NCBI RefSeq assembly: GCF_946479755.1
Contig: NZ_CAMLHC010000014.1
Coordinates: forward strand, 1 to 64,000
Direction: 5' to 3'
DNA length: 64,000 nt
Origin: an uncultured Chitinophaga sp.
GTDB lineage: Bacteria > Bacteroidota > Bacteroidia > Chitinophagales > Chitinophagaceae
Position 1 is the first letter of the stretch, and every line of letters starts with the position of its first letter. Shown here piece by piece: positions 53,872-62,922 of this stretch. Made by a program: the position numbers and the translations under genes. The notes beneath the pieces are model-generated. The model was not told the origin of the DNA. It searched no databases and saw only the letters and a list, made by a program, of their open reading frames with translations.

Positions 53872-54530
53872 AGCTGACTTGTTTTCTGAAGTAAAGCGCG
53901 GGCAGTACTAACCCACTGGCGTACACACAAGTAAAAAAGCCTGCAACAATGTTGCGGGCTTTATCTTTGACGGGTATTTTTCCCCTTTTTTAACCTGGCC
54001 ACACTTTCGCCAAAATAGATGCGTCGACCAAACTATCTGTATCAACAATCAAATTATTCTTTAAACACATACAAAATAAATACACATTTAAAATTCACGT
54101 TGTTGACCCTCTTGGCGAAATGATTTTTTTATTTATTTTCGATTACATAAAAGTTATGGTTACCATTTTTTATCACGCTAAACCCTCAAATAACCATGAT
54201 ACAAATGTTTTGGAATTATCCTCTGAAGGCAGTCCGGCATTAGCTTCCCCTTTAGCGTTCATTTCTGCAAGTCTTCTCTTGTACAGTCAGAATTTTTCCT
54301 GATGCAGTGGTGTATCGAGTTCGCTCGTTCCATTTTCTGAATTGCAGCACCCCTGTTGATAGAATGGTATATCCTTTGACAACTCAGCCTGGAGCAATTT
54401 CGGGCAGGGCATCTATTACCCCTATCTTACTTTTAAACGGCCGCCCGCATTTATCGGCTCGCTTATGCCTTTCGTAGAACCCGGATTTTTAATTGTTGTT
54501 TATTTTATCCATTATCAAACACTTCATCTT
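53872..54530. other. 659-bp intergenic region
   Basis: It contains the terminator at 53936-53962, and otherwise AT-rich sequence without convincing coding potential. A 60-residue frame at 54120-54302 has no recognizable features. No promoter for the downstream CxxCH protein was identified. Confidence 0.5.
53936..53962 (+). terminator. intrinsic terminator
   Basis: Inverted repeat AAAGCCTGCAACA / TGTTGCGGGCTTT with a T-run after it, 65 nt past the EthD gene. Confidence 0.78.
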
Positions 54531-56054
54531 ATGAAAAAAGCACTCCTCATTATTACCATCGGTATTGCAGCAGGGGCAGCCCTGATCGTTTTTTTTAAGC
54601 AGTCGACTACCAGGGCTGCGGCTGTACATGGAACAGCCGAACAGTTTACTTTCAATATAACATTCGATTCGATCGTTCCCAATACACTGAGTCAATACGC
54701 TGATTCTGCTGATCTATGCAGTTTTGCCTGGAACGAGTTTTTTGCACTGAACTGGAAATCGAGTTATAAGAAAAATACGCACGTATATAGAGGATATGCA
54801 GACCCCCAATGGACATATAATGATCAAAGCGCTTACCCAATGAATGATCCTGTGGTATGGGAAACTTATGCTCATCGTGTTGAGCTGAGACCTAATCATG
54901 GGAATACGCTCCCTTTCGATAAGGTTCCCAGGTATGATTATCAAATATATATTCCCCGCAAGGATAACAGTGTTGATACAACTTTATTCAATAACCTGGA
55001 TGAGAACAATGAGATTGGCTCCTGTGACCTGTATGCAAAAGTCAATCTGTACAATACCCGATACCAGGTACTATATCAGGCTAAAGTGAACAGGGATGAA
55101 TATGATTACAAGCGTAAGAATTATCCTGATGAAGCGACTTTAATAGCTGCGGTAAATAGGACTGCAAGCAATATCAAAAAGGATTCAGCATATTATAATC
55201 CAAAAGATTATCCGGGCGGCAAGTATACAGGGGGCAATTGTAATTGCCCTCCGGGTATATTTTGTTTGCCATGTGGAAACGCTAAAGATCCTGATACGCG
55301 TTTTGGTAAATATACCGGGGCACTGGAGGTAAAGAGCGCCTGGAGAGAGATGATCAATGATGCAGAAGCAAATACACATTTTACCCGGAAAGTAATTGTC
55401 TATGAAAAGGACCCGAAAACAGGTAAAACGGTCTCTGTAAACAAAACATACGGACTTATAGGCATTCATATCATCCATAAACTCGCCAACTACCCTGCTT
55501 TCACCTTTGCTACCTTTGAACATACAGATGTTCAAAAGGATAGCATGGGCTACATAGAGTTGCCACAAAAAGGCAATCCTACACCACAACGATACGAGCG
55601 CTTTCATCCAATATCAGTTGTGGCAGACGCTTCTACTAAATATGTACAGGACCAATTAAGGAAAAAGAATCCAAATTCCATCTGGCTGAATTACCGCCTG
55701 GTAGGTGTACAGGGCATGCCTACCAATGATAGCACCTCATTCAGCTTCTACCTGGCTAACTATGTCATAGAATCGGATCGAACACTGGGAGATTTCAGAG
55801 GAAGTGGATTCAAGCATCCCCATGATGGAGGTCATAATGTTTTCTTAAATGGAAAACATTACAGTATGGGAGGCTGTCAGGGCTGCCATGGCGTTGCCCA
55901 GGGAATCGGGGCTGATTTCTCCTTCCTGATGGATGCAACTCCTAATCAGCCGGATAAAGTACCAGATATCGACAGAACAGATAACAAACTGAAAGTGTAT
56001 ATAGATGCATTTGAAAAGCTGGAGAAAGCAGAAAAGAAAAAAGGACTACGTTGA
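54531..56054 (+). CDS. exported protein with CxxCH heme-like motif, upstream of tyrosinase
   Basis: A 507-residue protein. I start at the ATG at 54531, which gives an N-terminal hydrophobic anchor ('ALLIITIGIAAGAALIVFF'); the longer frame adds 22 unlikely residues. Recognisable points are 'CSFAWNEFFALNWKSS' near the start, a Cys-rich loop 'GNCNCPPGIFCLPCGN' (near 240), and 'GGCQGCHGVAQGIGADFSFL' with CxxCH at 449-453, the attachment motif of c-type heme. The rest resembles no family I know. It lies upstream of a MerC-like gene and a tyrosinase, and could be a periplasmic electron-transfer partner. That is inference. Confidence 0.75.
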   Translation: MKKALLIITIGIAAGAALIVFFKQSTTRAAAVHGTAEQFTFNITFDSIVPNTLSQYADSADLCSFAWNEFFALNWKSSYKKNTHVYRGYADPQWTYNDQSAYPMNDPVVWETYAHRVELRPNHGNTLPFDKVPRYDYQIYIPRKDNSVDTTLFNNLDENNEIGSCDLYAKVNLYNTRYQVLYQAKVNRDEYDYKRKNYPDEATLIAAVNRTASNIKKDSAYYNPKDYPGGKYTGGNCNCPPGIFCLPCGNAKDPDTRFGKYTGALEVKSAWREMINDAEANTHFTRKVIVYEKDPKTGKTVSVNKTYGLIGIHIIHKLANYPAFTFATFEHTDVQKDSMGYIELPQKGNPTPQRYERFHPISVVADASTKYVQDQLRKKNPNSIWLNYRLVGVQGMPTNDSTSFSFYLANYVIESDRTLGDFRGSGFKHPHDGGHNVFLNGKHYSMGGCQGCHGVAQGIGADFSFLMDATPNQPDKVPDIDRTDNKLKVYIDAFEKLEKAEKKKGLR

Positions 56055-56279
56055 TATTTAGAGAAAGTGTTTAACCATAGTCCCGTTCTCTGATTTCTGT
56101 GCATGGGTATACTGATTGTCTTACCCATAAATGTTGTCTTATGAAAAATGGTATCCCCTGTTTCTTTCATAGCAACCATTGCAGAGATGGTCCTGCTGTT
56201 TCTTTTAAAGCCCTTTTACGGTGGATGAACGACGCATGAATATTTTTCATCCTTTTCTTTTACAACATCAATATAGGCT

Positions 56280-56750
56280 ATGGAAAATTTAAATGAATGT
56301 AACAGTTGTAATTGCCATGTCCGGCATTCCGGTGAGCAGCAATCACCGGGGACGATATCCTCGAAAACCGTCAGGAGCGTACCTTCGGTTATATTGAGCA
56401 TCCTGATTGCCTTTTTCCCGAAATGTCCAATGTGCTGGGCTGTTTATATGAGTATGTTCGGTAGCCTGGGATTGGCAAAGCTGCCTTATATGAAATGGCT
56501 GATGCCCGTAATGATGATCTTCCTGGCGATACATCTCTTCTTTTTGTATAAGCGGATAAGAGCGGCAGGATACCTGCCTTTCCTTATCAGCACGCTGGGT
56601 GCGGTTTTTATTATGAGCAGCCGCGCATTCTTCCCTGGCACACAATGGTCGCTGATCGCAGGCATTGGCATGATCCTGACAGGATCTTTACTGAATAATT
56701 TCCCCAATGTATCCTTGAAACTTATTCACAAGAAACACAAAATTGCTTAA
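56280..56750 (+). CDS. MerC-like membrane protein
   Basis: A 156-residue membrane protein with about four transmembrane segments. The first contains the signature 'AFFPKCPMCWAVYMSMFGSL' (Cys pair in the first helix), as in MerC mercury-uptake relatives. Its cytoplasmic N-terminus carries an unusual Cys/His cluster 'CNSCNCHVRHSG'. It ends 2 nt before the tyrosinase start codon. Copper delivery to the tyrosinase would be a sensible role but is inferred from position and motifs only. Confidence 0.72.
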   Translation: MENLNECNSCNCHVRHSGEQQSPGTISSKTVRSVPSVILSILIAFFPKCPMCWAVYMSMFGSLGLAKLPYMKWLMPVMMIFLAIHLFFLYKRIRAAGYLPFLISTLGAVFIMSSRAFFPGTQWSLIAGIGMILTGSLLNNFPNVSLKLIHKKHKIA

Positions 56751-56752
56751 CT

Positions 56753-58426
56753 ATGAAAAAAAATGGCATAGGCGTTCGCCGCTCTATAATTGAAATTCAG
56801 AATGATTATGATGCAGGCATCAATAATGATCTGGAAAAACTAATGACAGCATGGGCGTATATTAAAGCGTTACCACCCACTGACCCCAACTCTTATTTTG
56901 TGATAGGCGGGTATCACGGAGAACCATTTGCCGGGGAAGGCGCTACAAACCCGCAATGGTGGGGTGGCTACTGTAATCACCAGAATGTGCTTTTCCCCAC
57001 CTGGCACAGGGTATATGTATACAAGCTGGAAAAAGCCCTGCAGACCACTCCTGGTTGTGAGGATGTAATGCAACCCTATTGGGATGAGACAGATTCCTAT
57101 TCAACCACATATGGTATACCGCGTGCGCTTACAGCTCCGAAGTTTACATTCAAGGGAGAGTTCCCGCAGTGTTTGCGTGATAAGGGAATTGTACCTGATG
57201 ATAATAATGCCATCGATAATCCACTGGCCTCATTTATATTCCCTAAAGAAATAACTGACCTGGTGAACAATGACGACTCAGTTTATAGCAAACCACAAGG
57301 TTACCAAACAGTAAGATACCCGCTGTCTGGCCTTGTGGGCACGCCACAGGCCCGAGCTACTACGTACGAGTATAATGCTAATTTCTTTGATCCAAACGCC
57401 AATATTGCCTTACTGAATGCGAATGTATTACAATGGCTTAATAATGTGACTTACTACATACCCGGATGTGGCCCGGGAGACGGGACAACACGACCGGCAG
57501 GTATAGCAAAGTCATTCAGTGATTGCCTTGACGCTCCTATTTATACGATATTTTCCAATACGCAATCTGCTGCTTATTATGGCAAAGGGTACACTGCCCT
57601 GGAGCATCCGCACAACGATATTCATTTAGCAGTTGGTGGTTTTACTCTTCCTGCCGGCATAAATAACGGAGGCTATGATGCATCTCAGCTACCGGACGCA
57701 AATGGTGATATGGGGGAGAATGATACGGCAGGACTGGATCCCATCTTCTTTTTTCACCACTGTAATATAGATCGTGTATTTTGGCTATGGCAGCAAAAGC
57801 AGGGTTTTACAGAACGTTTTGACATCATCGAAGACCCCGCAGATCTGGGTACCTCAAATGGTTTCAATGGCGGTGCCGGACAAGGCCCTGCCAATGGGCA
57901 AACGGAGAATGAAACACTGACTATGACAACTGCACTGAAACCGTTTATAAAAACAGGTACTACCTATTTCACATCAGAAGATTGTATAAATATTGAATCA
58001 CAGCTAAATTATACCTATACCGATGGCTCATTGTCGCAAAACGATGTTGTTGCGGCTTCAAGAGCTGCCAGCGCTGTTAATTCAAAGAGAAGCGATCTGC
58101 ATCTCTATATTTCAGGGCTCAGCAGAGGAGGTATCAAAGGCTCCTTTATTGTTGGTGTATATGCCACCAAGGGGGATGACAAAAGATATCTTGTCGGTTA
58201 TCAGTCTGTACTGAGCCGCTGGGATGTTGGTGGCTGTGCTAATTGCCAGGCGCATCTGGGAATATCCGGAGCCGTTAGTCTGAATCAGTACACGGAGGAA
58301 GAAGTCAGCGGAATGAAATTTCATCTGGAGATTTTTGGCCGTGAGAAACAGAATACAGAACGCTTTAAACAGTTCAGAGCATTGGTTGCAGCGGATACGC
58401 CGCCTTATAAGCTGGAGGTAAGGTAG
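56753..58426 (+). CDS. tyrosinase-family type 3 copper enzyme
   Basis: A 557-residue protein without a signal peptide. CuA ligands are H55 ('IGGYHGEPF'), H76 and H85 ('GGYCNHQNVLFPTWHRVYV'). C74 is two residues before H76, the spacing of the Cys-His thioether found in some fungal and molluscan type 3 copper proteins. CuB ligands are in 'LEHPHNDIHLAVGG' (H287 and H291) and 'FFFHHCNIDRVFWLWQQ' (H335 or H336). A C-terminal beta-rich region of about 140 residues may cover the active site. It oxidises phenols to quinones, perhaps for melanin-type products. It is the last gene of the unit. Confidence 0.9.
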   Translation: MKKNGIGVRRSIIEIQNDYDAGINNDLEKLMTAWAYIKALPPTDPNSYFVIGGYHGEPFAGEGATNPQWWGGYCNHQNVLFPTWHRVYVYKLEKALQTTPGCEDVMQPYWDETDSYSTTYGIPRALTAPKFTFKGEFPQCLRDKGIVPDDNNAIDNPLASFIFPKEITDLVNNDDSVYSKPQGYQTVRYPLSGLVGTPQARATTYEYNANFFDPNANIALLNANVLQWLNNVTYYIPGCGPGDGTTRPAGIAKSFSDCLDAPIYTIFSNTQSAAYYGKGYTALEHPHNDIHLAVGGFTLPAGINNGGYDASQLPDANGDMGENDTAGLDPIFFFHHCNIDRVFWLWQQKQGFTERFDIIEDPADLGTSNGFNGGAGQGPANGQTENETLTMTTALKPFIKTGTTYFTSEDCINIESQLNYTYTDGSLSQNDVVAASRAASAVNSKRSDLHLYISGLSRGGIKGSFIVGVYATKGDDKRYLVGYQSVLSRWDVGGCANCQAHLGISGAVSLNQYTEEEVSGMKFHLEIFGREKQNTERFKQFRALVAADTPPYKLEVR

Positions 58427-58444
58427 CATTTCTACTGATGAAAA

Positions 58445-58476
58445 TAAAGAGGGCGTCTCAAAAGGCGTCCTCTTTA
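58445..58476 (+). terminator. terminator of the tyrosinase unit
   Basis: Inverted repeat AAAGAGGGCG / CGTCCTCTTT with one G-T pair and a T-rich end, 19 nt after the tyrosinase stop. Confidence 0.78.
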
Positions 58477-58627
58477 TTTATGGAGTGCCAAACTCAATGA
58501 TGTGTCTTTCGTTTTTATAGTATGGCCAAAGGAAAATGACTCTCTGTAATCGTTAAAGCAAACCTTGAGAACCACCCAGTCCGTGTAGTGGATAATGTGA
58601 TCGAAAAGACAGACAACACCTATAGCT

Positions 58628-58693
58628 ATATTTCTTAACTTAGTAAAAGCCGATTAACCTGTATAAAGTACGGGAAAGAAATCGGGGTTACAC
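58628..58693. repeat. 66-bp direct repeat, copy A
   Basis: It matches 63071-63136 at 62 of 66 positions without gaps, in the same orientation. The core reads TAACCTGTATAAAGTACGGG and continues into GAAATCGGGGTTA. The two copies flank the AT-rich segment of unknown and defence-like genes. Confidence 0.75.
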
Positions 58694-58774
58694 TATGAGC
58701 GTTTGTTGTAGGCGGAGCGTGACAGAGTGGAAGTATTGGAGAAGCTCCTGAATGATAAGAAGGGCGGGAAATAA
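58628..58774 (+). pseudogene. decayed tail of a helix-turn-helix-type regulator
   Basis: Conceptual translation across a frameshift and a TAG stop reads 'KYGKEIGVT', then 'YERLL-stop-AERDRVEVLE', then 'KLLNDKKGGK' and a TAA at 58772-58774. The coiled, charged ending is typical of the C-terminus of XRE-type regulators in Bacteroidota as I remember them. A perfect terminator follows. The N-terminal part is not recognisable. Confidence 0.4.
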
Positions 58775-58785
58775 GATAGTTAAAA

Positions 58786-58828
58786 GCAAACAGAAAAGCC
58801 ACTGTTACACAGTGGCTTTTCTGTTTGC
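58786..58828. terminator. strong bidirectional terminator
   Basis: Perfect 20-bp inverted repeat GCAAACAGAAAAGCCACTGT and its complement, separated by TAC, with T-rich sequence on both strands. It closes both the relic on the plus strand and the minus-strand unit ending at 58855. Confidence 0.88.
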
Positions 58829-58854
58829 TATCAGATTTGATATCGAATTTTAAA

Positions 58855-59148
58855 TTAGTTTTTCATTTTCTTCTTTTCCTCTTCCGTTAAAGGAGGCGTC
58901 GGCGGATCCTCAGGATCCACGTCATCAACTTGCTGCAGTTTAAAGTAGGTAGCCCCTTTCAAAAACTGCGGATAGCTATCCCTTAATTTTAAGAGTACCG
59001 CCGTTGGCGCAGTATCCTTAGTATAGTATTCTTTAAACTTCTCAGTACTTATTCCAATTTTCTTAGCTATATCTCCGTCAGTCAAAAAAACAGAACTAGC
59101 CAGCGCGATTTTCTTTAGAAAAACAATGGTAGTTTGAAATTCATACAT
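58855..59148 (-). CDS. small hypothetical protein with HTH-like segment
   Basis: A 97-residue protein. The N-terminal part 'FQTTIVFLKKIALASSVFLT' precedes 'GDIAKKIGISTEKFKEYYTK', which looks like a helix-turn-helix, although the fold is unproven. The C-terminus is acidic and Pro-rich ('DVDPEDPPTPPLTEEEKKKM'). It is on the same strand as, and 36 nt after, the lipoprotein gene, so they may be co-transcribed. Family not recognised. Confidence 0.6.
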   Translation of the reverse strand: MYEFQTTIVFLKKIALASSVFLTDGDIAKKIGISTEKFKEYYTKDTAPTAVLLKLRDSYPQFLKGATYFKLQQVDDVDPEDPPTPPLTEEEKKKMKN

Positions 59149-59184
59149 AAAAAAGCGGTTTAAATTATATCAAAAATACAACAA

Positions 59185-60258
59185 TTATGGTTTTGCAACA
59201 TAGTTTACTGATGTAGTACGAAAACTCTGCCTGGTTAACGGTTTCGCGTATGGAACATAGTTATATGTGTAGTTTACATAATACGTCCATGTTATAGTTA
59301 CTGCAGGACTCGGTAAAGGAGGTGCTATGGTATACTTAAGATCCATTATTTTTGTGGTACGCGTAACCGTTCTTCCATTATCCTGATAAGTTACAACCGG
59401 AAACTCAGGTCGCACTTCAATACCATTAATTTCAACTATAAATCCTCTGTCTACTTTACCAGTAGCCGCACATAAAATTTTATTATACTTTACCGGCGCC
59501 CCCGTTTCTGACATATCGACAACAGATGTTGAAATGTTGGTTGAGTAGGCTCCTCCATAAGAGGAACCACCACCAGTATCCGGATAACCTTCACCTCCAC
59601 TACTGCCATCTTCATTCAGGTAGCACTTTGTCGTTGAACCATTAAAACTGCAATACTCTTCATTGCCAACGGATGTACAATAATAGTAGTCATTGGTAAC
59701 GCATTCAACACTGCTTTCTGCCTGTGGCTTATTGGGCTCCACGAAATACGTCGTTATTTTCTTTCCAATGCCGTTGACGTATCTGAAGCTGTTGGTCACA
59801 GTTCCGTCCCAGCTCTGAACAATGATATCTCCGGTGAATTTCCCCTTCAAACTATTGCCAGCGGGGTACTTGTAGAGCACTTCGGCTTTAAACTTACTAT
59901 CGATTTTATAAAGAACGAGATAAGCATTGTTTTGCAATAATTGTTTTGTCTTCCCTTTATCACTTGATACATAGATGTTGTCTATCTTCAAAGGGACCAC
60001 TACGGTTTTTCCAAATGCCAGATTTTGAGTAACAGCCTTCGACCAATCAGCACTTTTGGCAAAGGGAAGCTTCACAATGGACTCCGGTTTTGGGGTACCT
60101 TCACCATCCTTTCCAGTAAGAACCTGGCTTTCGAAGAACAATTTGGCTTCATCCACTATGTCTGTTTGTGGAGGCGCAGTGGGATTTTCACTTTTTGTGC
60201 AGGCACACAATACAGATAAACAGATCAGGAGTAAAAACGGAAGTAATTTGGGATACAT
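59185..60258 (-). CDS. hypothetical lipoprotein
   Basis: A 357-residue lipoprotein. I start at the ATG at 60258; the frame extends two codons to a TTG. Lipobox 'SVLCACTK' (Cys at about 20). The mature part is beta-rich ('NIYVSSDKGKTKQLLQNNAY', 'GTVTNSFRYVNGIGKKITTY') with a Cys- and Gly/Ser-rich linker near 190-230 ('DYYYCTSVGNEEYCSFNGS') and a C-terminal region that may be an Ig-like fold. I do not recognise the family. It lies inside the repeat-flanked segment. Confidence 0.72.
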   Translation of the reverse strand: MYPKLLPFLLLICLSVLCACTKSENPTAPPQTDIVDEAKLFFESQVLTGKDGEGTPKPESIVKLPFAKSADWSKAVTQNLAFGKTVVVPLKIDNIYVSSDKGKTKQLLQNNAYLVLYKIDSKFKAEVLYKYPAGNSLKGKFTGDIIVQSWDGTVTNSFRYVNGIGKKITTYFVEPNKPQAESSVECVTNDYYYCTSVGNEEYCSFNGSTTKCYLNEDGSSGGEGYPDTGGGSSYGGAYSTNISTSVVDMSETGAPVKYNKILCAATGKVDRGFIVEINGIEVRPEFPVVTYQDNGRTVTRTTKIMDLKYTIAPPLPSPAVTITWTYYVNYTYNYVPYAKPLTRQSFRTTSVNYVAKP

Positions 60259-60697
60259 AATCAATATTGATTTTTAGGTTAAAAAACATTTTTTGGGACA
60301 ATCTATTATGCAGTTTCTACAGTAAATGAACGGTTATACCGATAAGTGGCTGCTGACAGGGGTATCACTTAGGTTCCTAAATATAAAATATGCATTTTTT
60401 ATAATTTACATAGTTTACAGTTATATGTAATTATTATTTAATTTAATGATTGATATTCCGCTTAGTTGCCCTCCTGCCAGACAGGATTAATGAAGTGTAC
60501 TTTCGCGAATGGCTGGTCTTGGGTTGCTTTCAGACCATTGAAATTTTCAAAACATGTCAAAAAGTAAATGAATATCATGAGAATCACTTAAAGACGGTGA
60601 AATAACGACAATTACACAATCACACCATTGTTTGCCCCCCGCCGGGAAGGGGCATGGGGGAAGGGGTGGCGTTAGCCCCTCCCCCAGAAAACCTGAT
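60259..60697. other. 439-bp AT-rich gap with a G/C-rich hairpin
   Basis: Mostly AT-rich with no gene. At 60656-60685 a stem of GGGGGAAGGGG and CCCCTCCCCC forms a strong hairpin without a T-run, just beyond the stop codon of the 60698-61063 gene. Confidence 0.5.
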
Positions 60698-61063
60698 TTA
60701 CCGAATTTCCCTCGCTCTATTCCTTAACAGGCTTGCTTCTTTCTCTTTTTCCCTTGCTTCACGCAACATAGCTGCTATGCGCCGGCGTTCTTCCTCCCAT
60801 TGAAAAACACTATCCCGGAAGGCTTGCGGGCGGGCGTTATACAGACTATCTATTTGAAACAGGAACGGACGTAGCTGTTTTCCCGCCTGTAGCTGCATAT
60901 AACGATATTTTATATCTCCTGCCTTATAAGCCTGTAAAACGGAACACGTGTTGAATAACCATACAGCCCCTAAAACAAGCAACAGGAACAAGCAGGCGGA
61001 ATGGACGTTAACTCTAGCAAAAGTTCTCTCAATAAAAAAAATGGATAATAAATTATTAGTCAA
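60698..61063 (-). CDS. hypothetical membrane-anchored coiled-coil protein (start uncertain)
   Basis: A frame of up to 121 residues with one transmembrane segment ('HSACLFLLLVLGAVWLFNTC') and a long basic/acidic coiled coil ('WEEERRRIAAMLREAREKEK', 'SLLRNRAREIR'). The only start in frame for the full length is TTG at 61063, inside the opposite gene at 61041; the true start may be closer to the membrane segment. Base composition is more GC-rich than the neighbouring genes. It may be cut by the edge of the inserted segment. Function unknown. Confidence 0.5.
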   Translation of the reverse strand: MTNNLLSIFFIERTFARVNVHSACLFLLLVLGAVWLFNTCSVLQAYKAGDIKYRYMQLQAGKQLRPFLFQIDSLYNARPQAFRDSVFQWEEERRRIAAMLREAREKEKEASLLRNRAREIR

Positions 61064-61700
61064 AACAATCTTAATCGTACTAGGTCTGTCATGCCTTACA
61101 GTAGCGATTGTTCAATTACCCGCCCTTTTTATTACATTCGATTTGACAGGATCAAAATCGGCCAATATAGGCACATCTATAGGCGGCATAACAGCTCCAG
61201 TTTTGAATACCATCACAATTTATTTTATCTGGTTAACTTTTTCTGCTCAGAAAAAAACTAATGAGGAACAGAATGGCAAAAATGATAGTGATCTCATCAT
61301 GCAACTATCTGAGCAGATGGCAGCCGACTATAACAATTTCACATTCGTGGTTAACAAGGAGACCTCGCAAGGGGACGTTATAATAAAAGAGAAAAAAGGA
61401 AGTAGCGCATTTATAGGTTATTGCCGCCATATCGAAGCAGCAACAAAGCCCTATCAAGAATTTAGAAATTCTATGTTAGGAGATGATATTTTATACATCC
61501 TCGGCTCATATGAAGTGATCATGGATAGAATTAACAATAGCTCGTTAGGAGAACAAAATAAAAAAGTCCTCTTGAAGAAAATGAAACTCTTCTATGATTT
61601 AAAGCTTGAAGCCCCGCTATCAATACTTGAAAGAGAATTCGCGGGAGAAACAGATGAGTATGCAGTTTTTGTCGTTACTTTTACTACCAAATACAGGTAA
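61041..61700 (+). CDS. putAbiC-like (abortive infection-type) two-TM protein
   Basis: A 219-residue protein; I use the ATG at 61041 rather than the longer frame. Two transmembrane segments occur early ('ILIVLGLSCLTVAIVQLPAL' and 'IGGITAPVLNTITIYFIWLT'), then a cytoplasmic helical domain of about 150 residues starting with a charged 'SAQKKTNEEQNGKNDSDLIM'. The 'IGTSIGGITAPVLN' entrance to the second helix matches the pattern I know from putative phage abortive-infection proteins (PF16872-type). It precedes a HEPN-motif gene in an AT-rich island. A defence role is inferred. Confidence 0.62.
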   Translation: MDNKLLVKTILIVLGLSCLTVAIVQLPALFITFDLTGSKSANIGTSIGGITAPVLNTITIYFIWLTFSAQKKTNEEQNGKNDSDLIMQLSEQMAADYNNFTFVVNKETSQGDVIIKEKKGSSAFIGYCRHIEAATKPYQEFRNSMLGDDILYILGSYEVIMDRINNSSLGEQNKKVLLKKMKLFYDLKLEAPLSILEREFAGETDEYAVFVVTFTTKYR

Positions 61701-61803
61701 TTATCACATATCCATTGGTCTGAAACTAAAAATGAATTATTGTAGTTGTGCCCTTTATCAGCTAGAATTATTTGTCACACAAATCTTTATCATAATTCGC
61801 CAT

Positions 61804-62922
61804 ATGAAAGCAATTATAACAACCTTAATAAGGCATCAGGGAGTATTACCTATTAAATACGAACATTGGTTCCAATTTTTATTTAAGAATAAGAAAGCAG
61901 CAATAGGTCTAAATAAGGTTACAAAGGGGATCAATGTGACGGACAATGAAAATTCACTTAAAAATGGTCAAAATTGTATAGAGTTAGAGCATTCTTTAAA
62001 CAAATTCACTAAGGGGCATATATTCAAAATAGAACCTGATGACACAGAAGATGACAATTTCAAGAACCTACATCTCTTATGGGAACCAGATAATGGAAGA
62101 GAGGTATTTATAACGGAAACCTATTTCACCGATATTTTCGTTTTTCTAGAATTTGATAATTTTAAGGAGGAAATTTACAATGATGACAACCTAAGAATAC
62201 GATACAACAAACAAATTCTGGAATGCTTAAACTTGTTTATAAAAAAATATAACAAAGTCACACGGAGTGGAAATCTAAGTCATCTTGAAAACTCCGAATC
62301 CTCTAAAGAATCTTTTGTATTAAAACAAAATTACTTTGTAATTGATGATGATAATACCTTCGAGCATTATTTGCAAAGGGGTTTAGAACTGAACATGACA
62401 GCAACTTCTTTATTTATTGAACCAGTTGGTCGATCTGGTATTATTCTAAACGATCATTCTTCGGTGAATAGCATGACCGAAGAGATGGAGAAAGAGTTGT
62501 TACAGAATATTACACTGGAAGAAGAGTTTTTATCCCATGCACTTGAACAGTACACCATCAAACAAAACTATAAATATGCATTCTTAGAAGCATTCCTTGC
62601 GATAGAATCGTCGGTAGAAAAGTTCTTAGAGGCCAAGAAAATTGAGGCCAACATTCCACAGAAAAATATTGATGACTTTAGAAGGGAAGTAGGAATAGGC
62701 TATAAAATAAATATTGAACTTCCTATTGCCCTATTAGGAAATACTCCTTCCAATTTTAATATAATGCTAAACGATCTAAATACCATTAGACAAAAGAGAA
62801 ATAAAATTGTGCATCAAGGAATTGGCATTACTGCCGCTGAGGCATATGAAGCAATAAATAAAATTTATGCTTTTGTAACCTTTTTAGAAACCAAGATAAA
62901 GAAAGAACCCACAACGGTCTAA
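61804..62922 (+). CDS. HEPN-motif protein (candidate defence RNase)
   Basis: A 372-residue protein from the ATG at 61804; an upstream start would lie in the preceding gene. The first ~270 residues resemble nothing I know. The C-terminal ~100 form a helical domain with 'FLEAFLAIESSVEKFLEAKK' and, at 332-337, RNKIVH, the R-N-xxx-H signature of HEPN RNases ('RQKRNKIVHQGIGITAAEAY'). The codon use is strongly AT-rich compared with most of the window. It follows a putAbiC-like gene by 103 nt. HEPN proteins are common RNA-cutting effectors of antiphage systems; the role here is inferred. Confidence 0.68.
   Translation: MKAIITTLIRHQGVLPIKYEHWFQFLFKNKKAAIGLNKVTKGINVTDNENSLKNGQNCIELEHSLNKFTKGHIFKIEPDDTEDDNFKNLHLLWEPDNGREVFITETYFTDIFVFLEFDNFKEEIYNDDNLRIRYNKQILECLNLFIKKYNKVTRSGNLSHLENSESSKESFVLKQNYFVIDDDNTFEHYLQRGLELNMTATSLFIEPVGRSGIILNDHSSVNSMTEEMEKELLQNITLEEEFLSHALEQYTIKQNYKYAFLEAFLAIESSVEKFLEAKKIEANIPQKNIDDFRREVGIGYKINIELPIALLGNTPSNFNIMLNDLNTIRQKRNKIVHQGIGITAAEAYEAINKIYAFVTFLETKIKKEPTTV

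Larger units (their letters stand above)
58427..58854. other. 428-bp region with two terminators and a gene relic
   Basis: It contains the terminator at 58445-58476, the 66-bp repeat (58628-58693), the decayed regulator tail (to 58774) and the terminator at 58786-58828. No intact gene. Confidence 0.6.

Noticed and set aside
54005..54120. 9-bp inverted repeat TTTCGCCAA / TTGGCGAAA
   Set aside because: 98 bp apart; a repeat of this size is expected several times by chance in 64 kb. No mobile-element gene between them.
54120..54302. 60-residue frame in the gap before the CxxCH protein
   Set aside because: No homology, no promoter and AT-biased composition; not reported as a gene.
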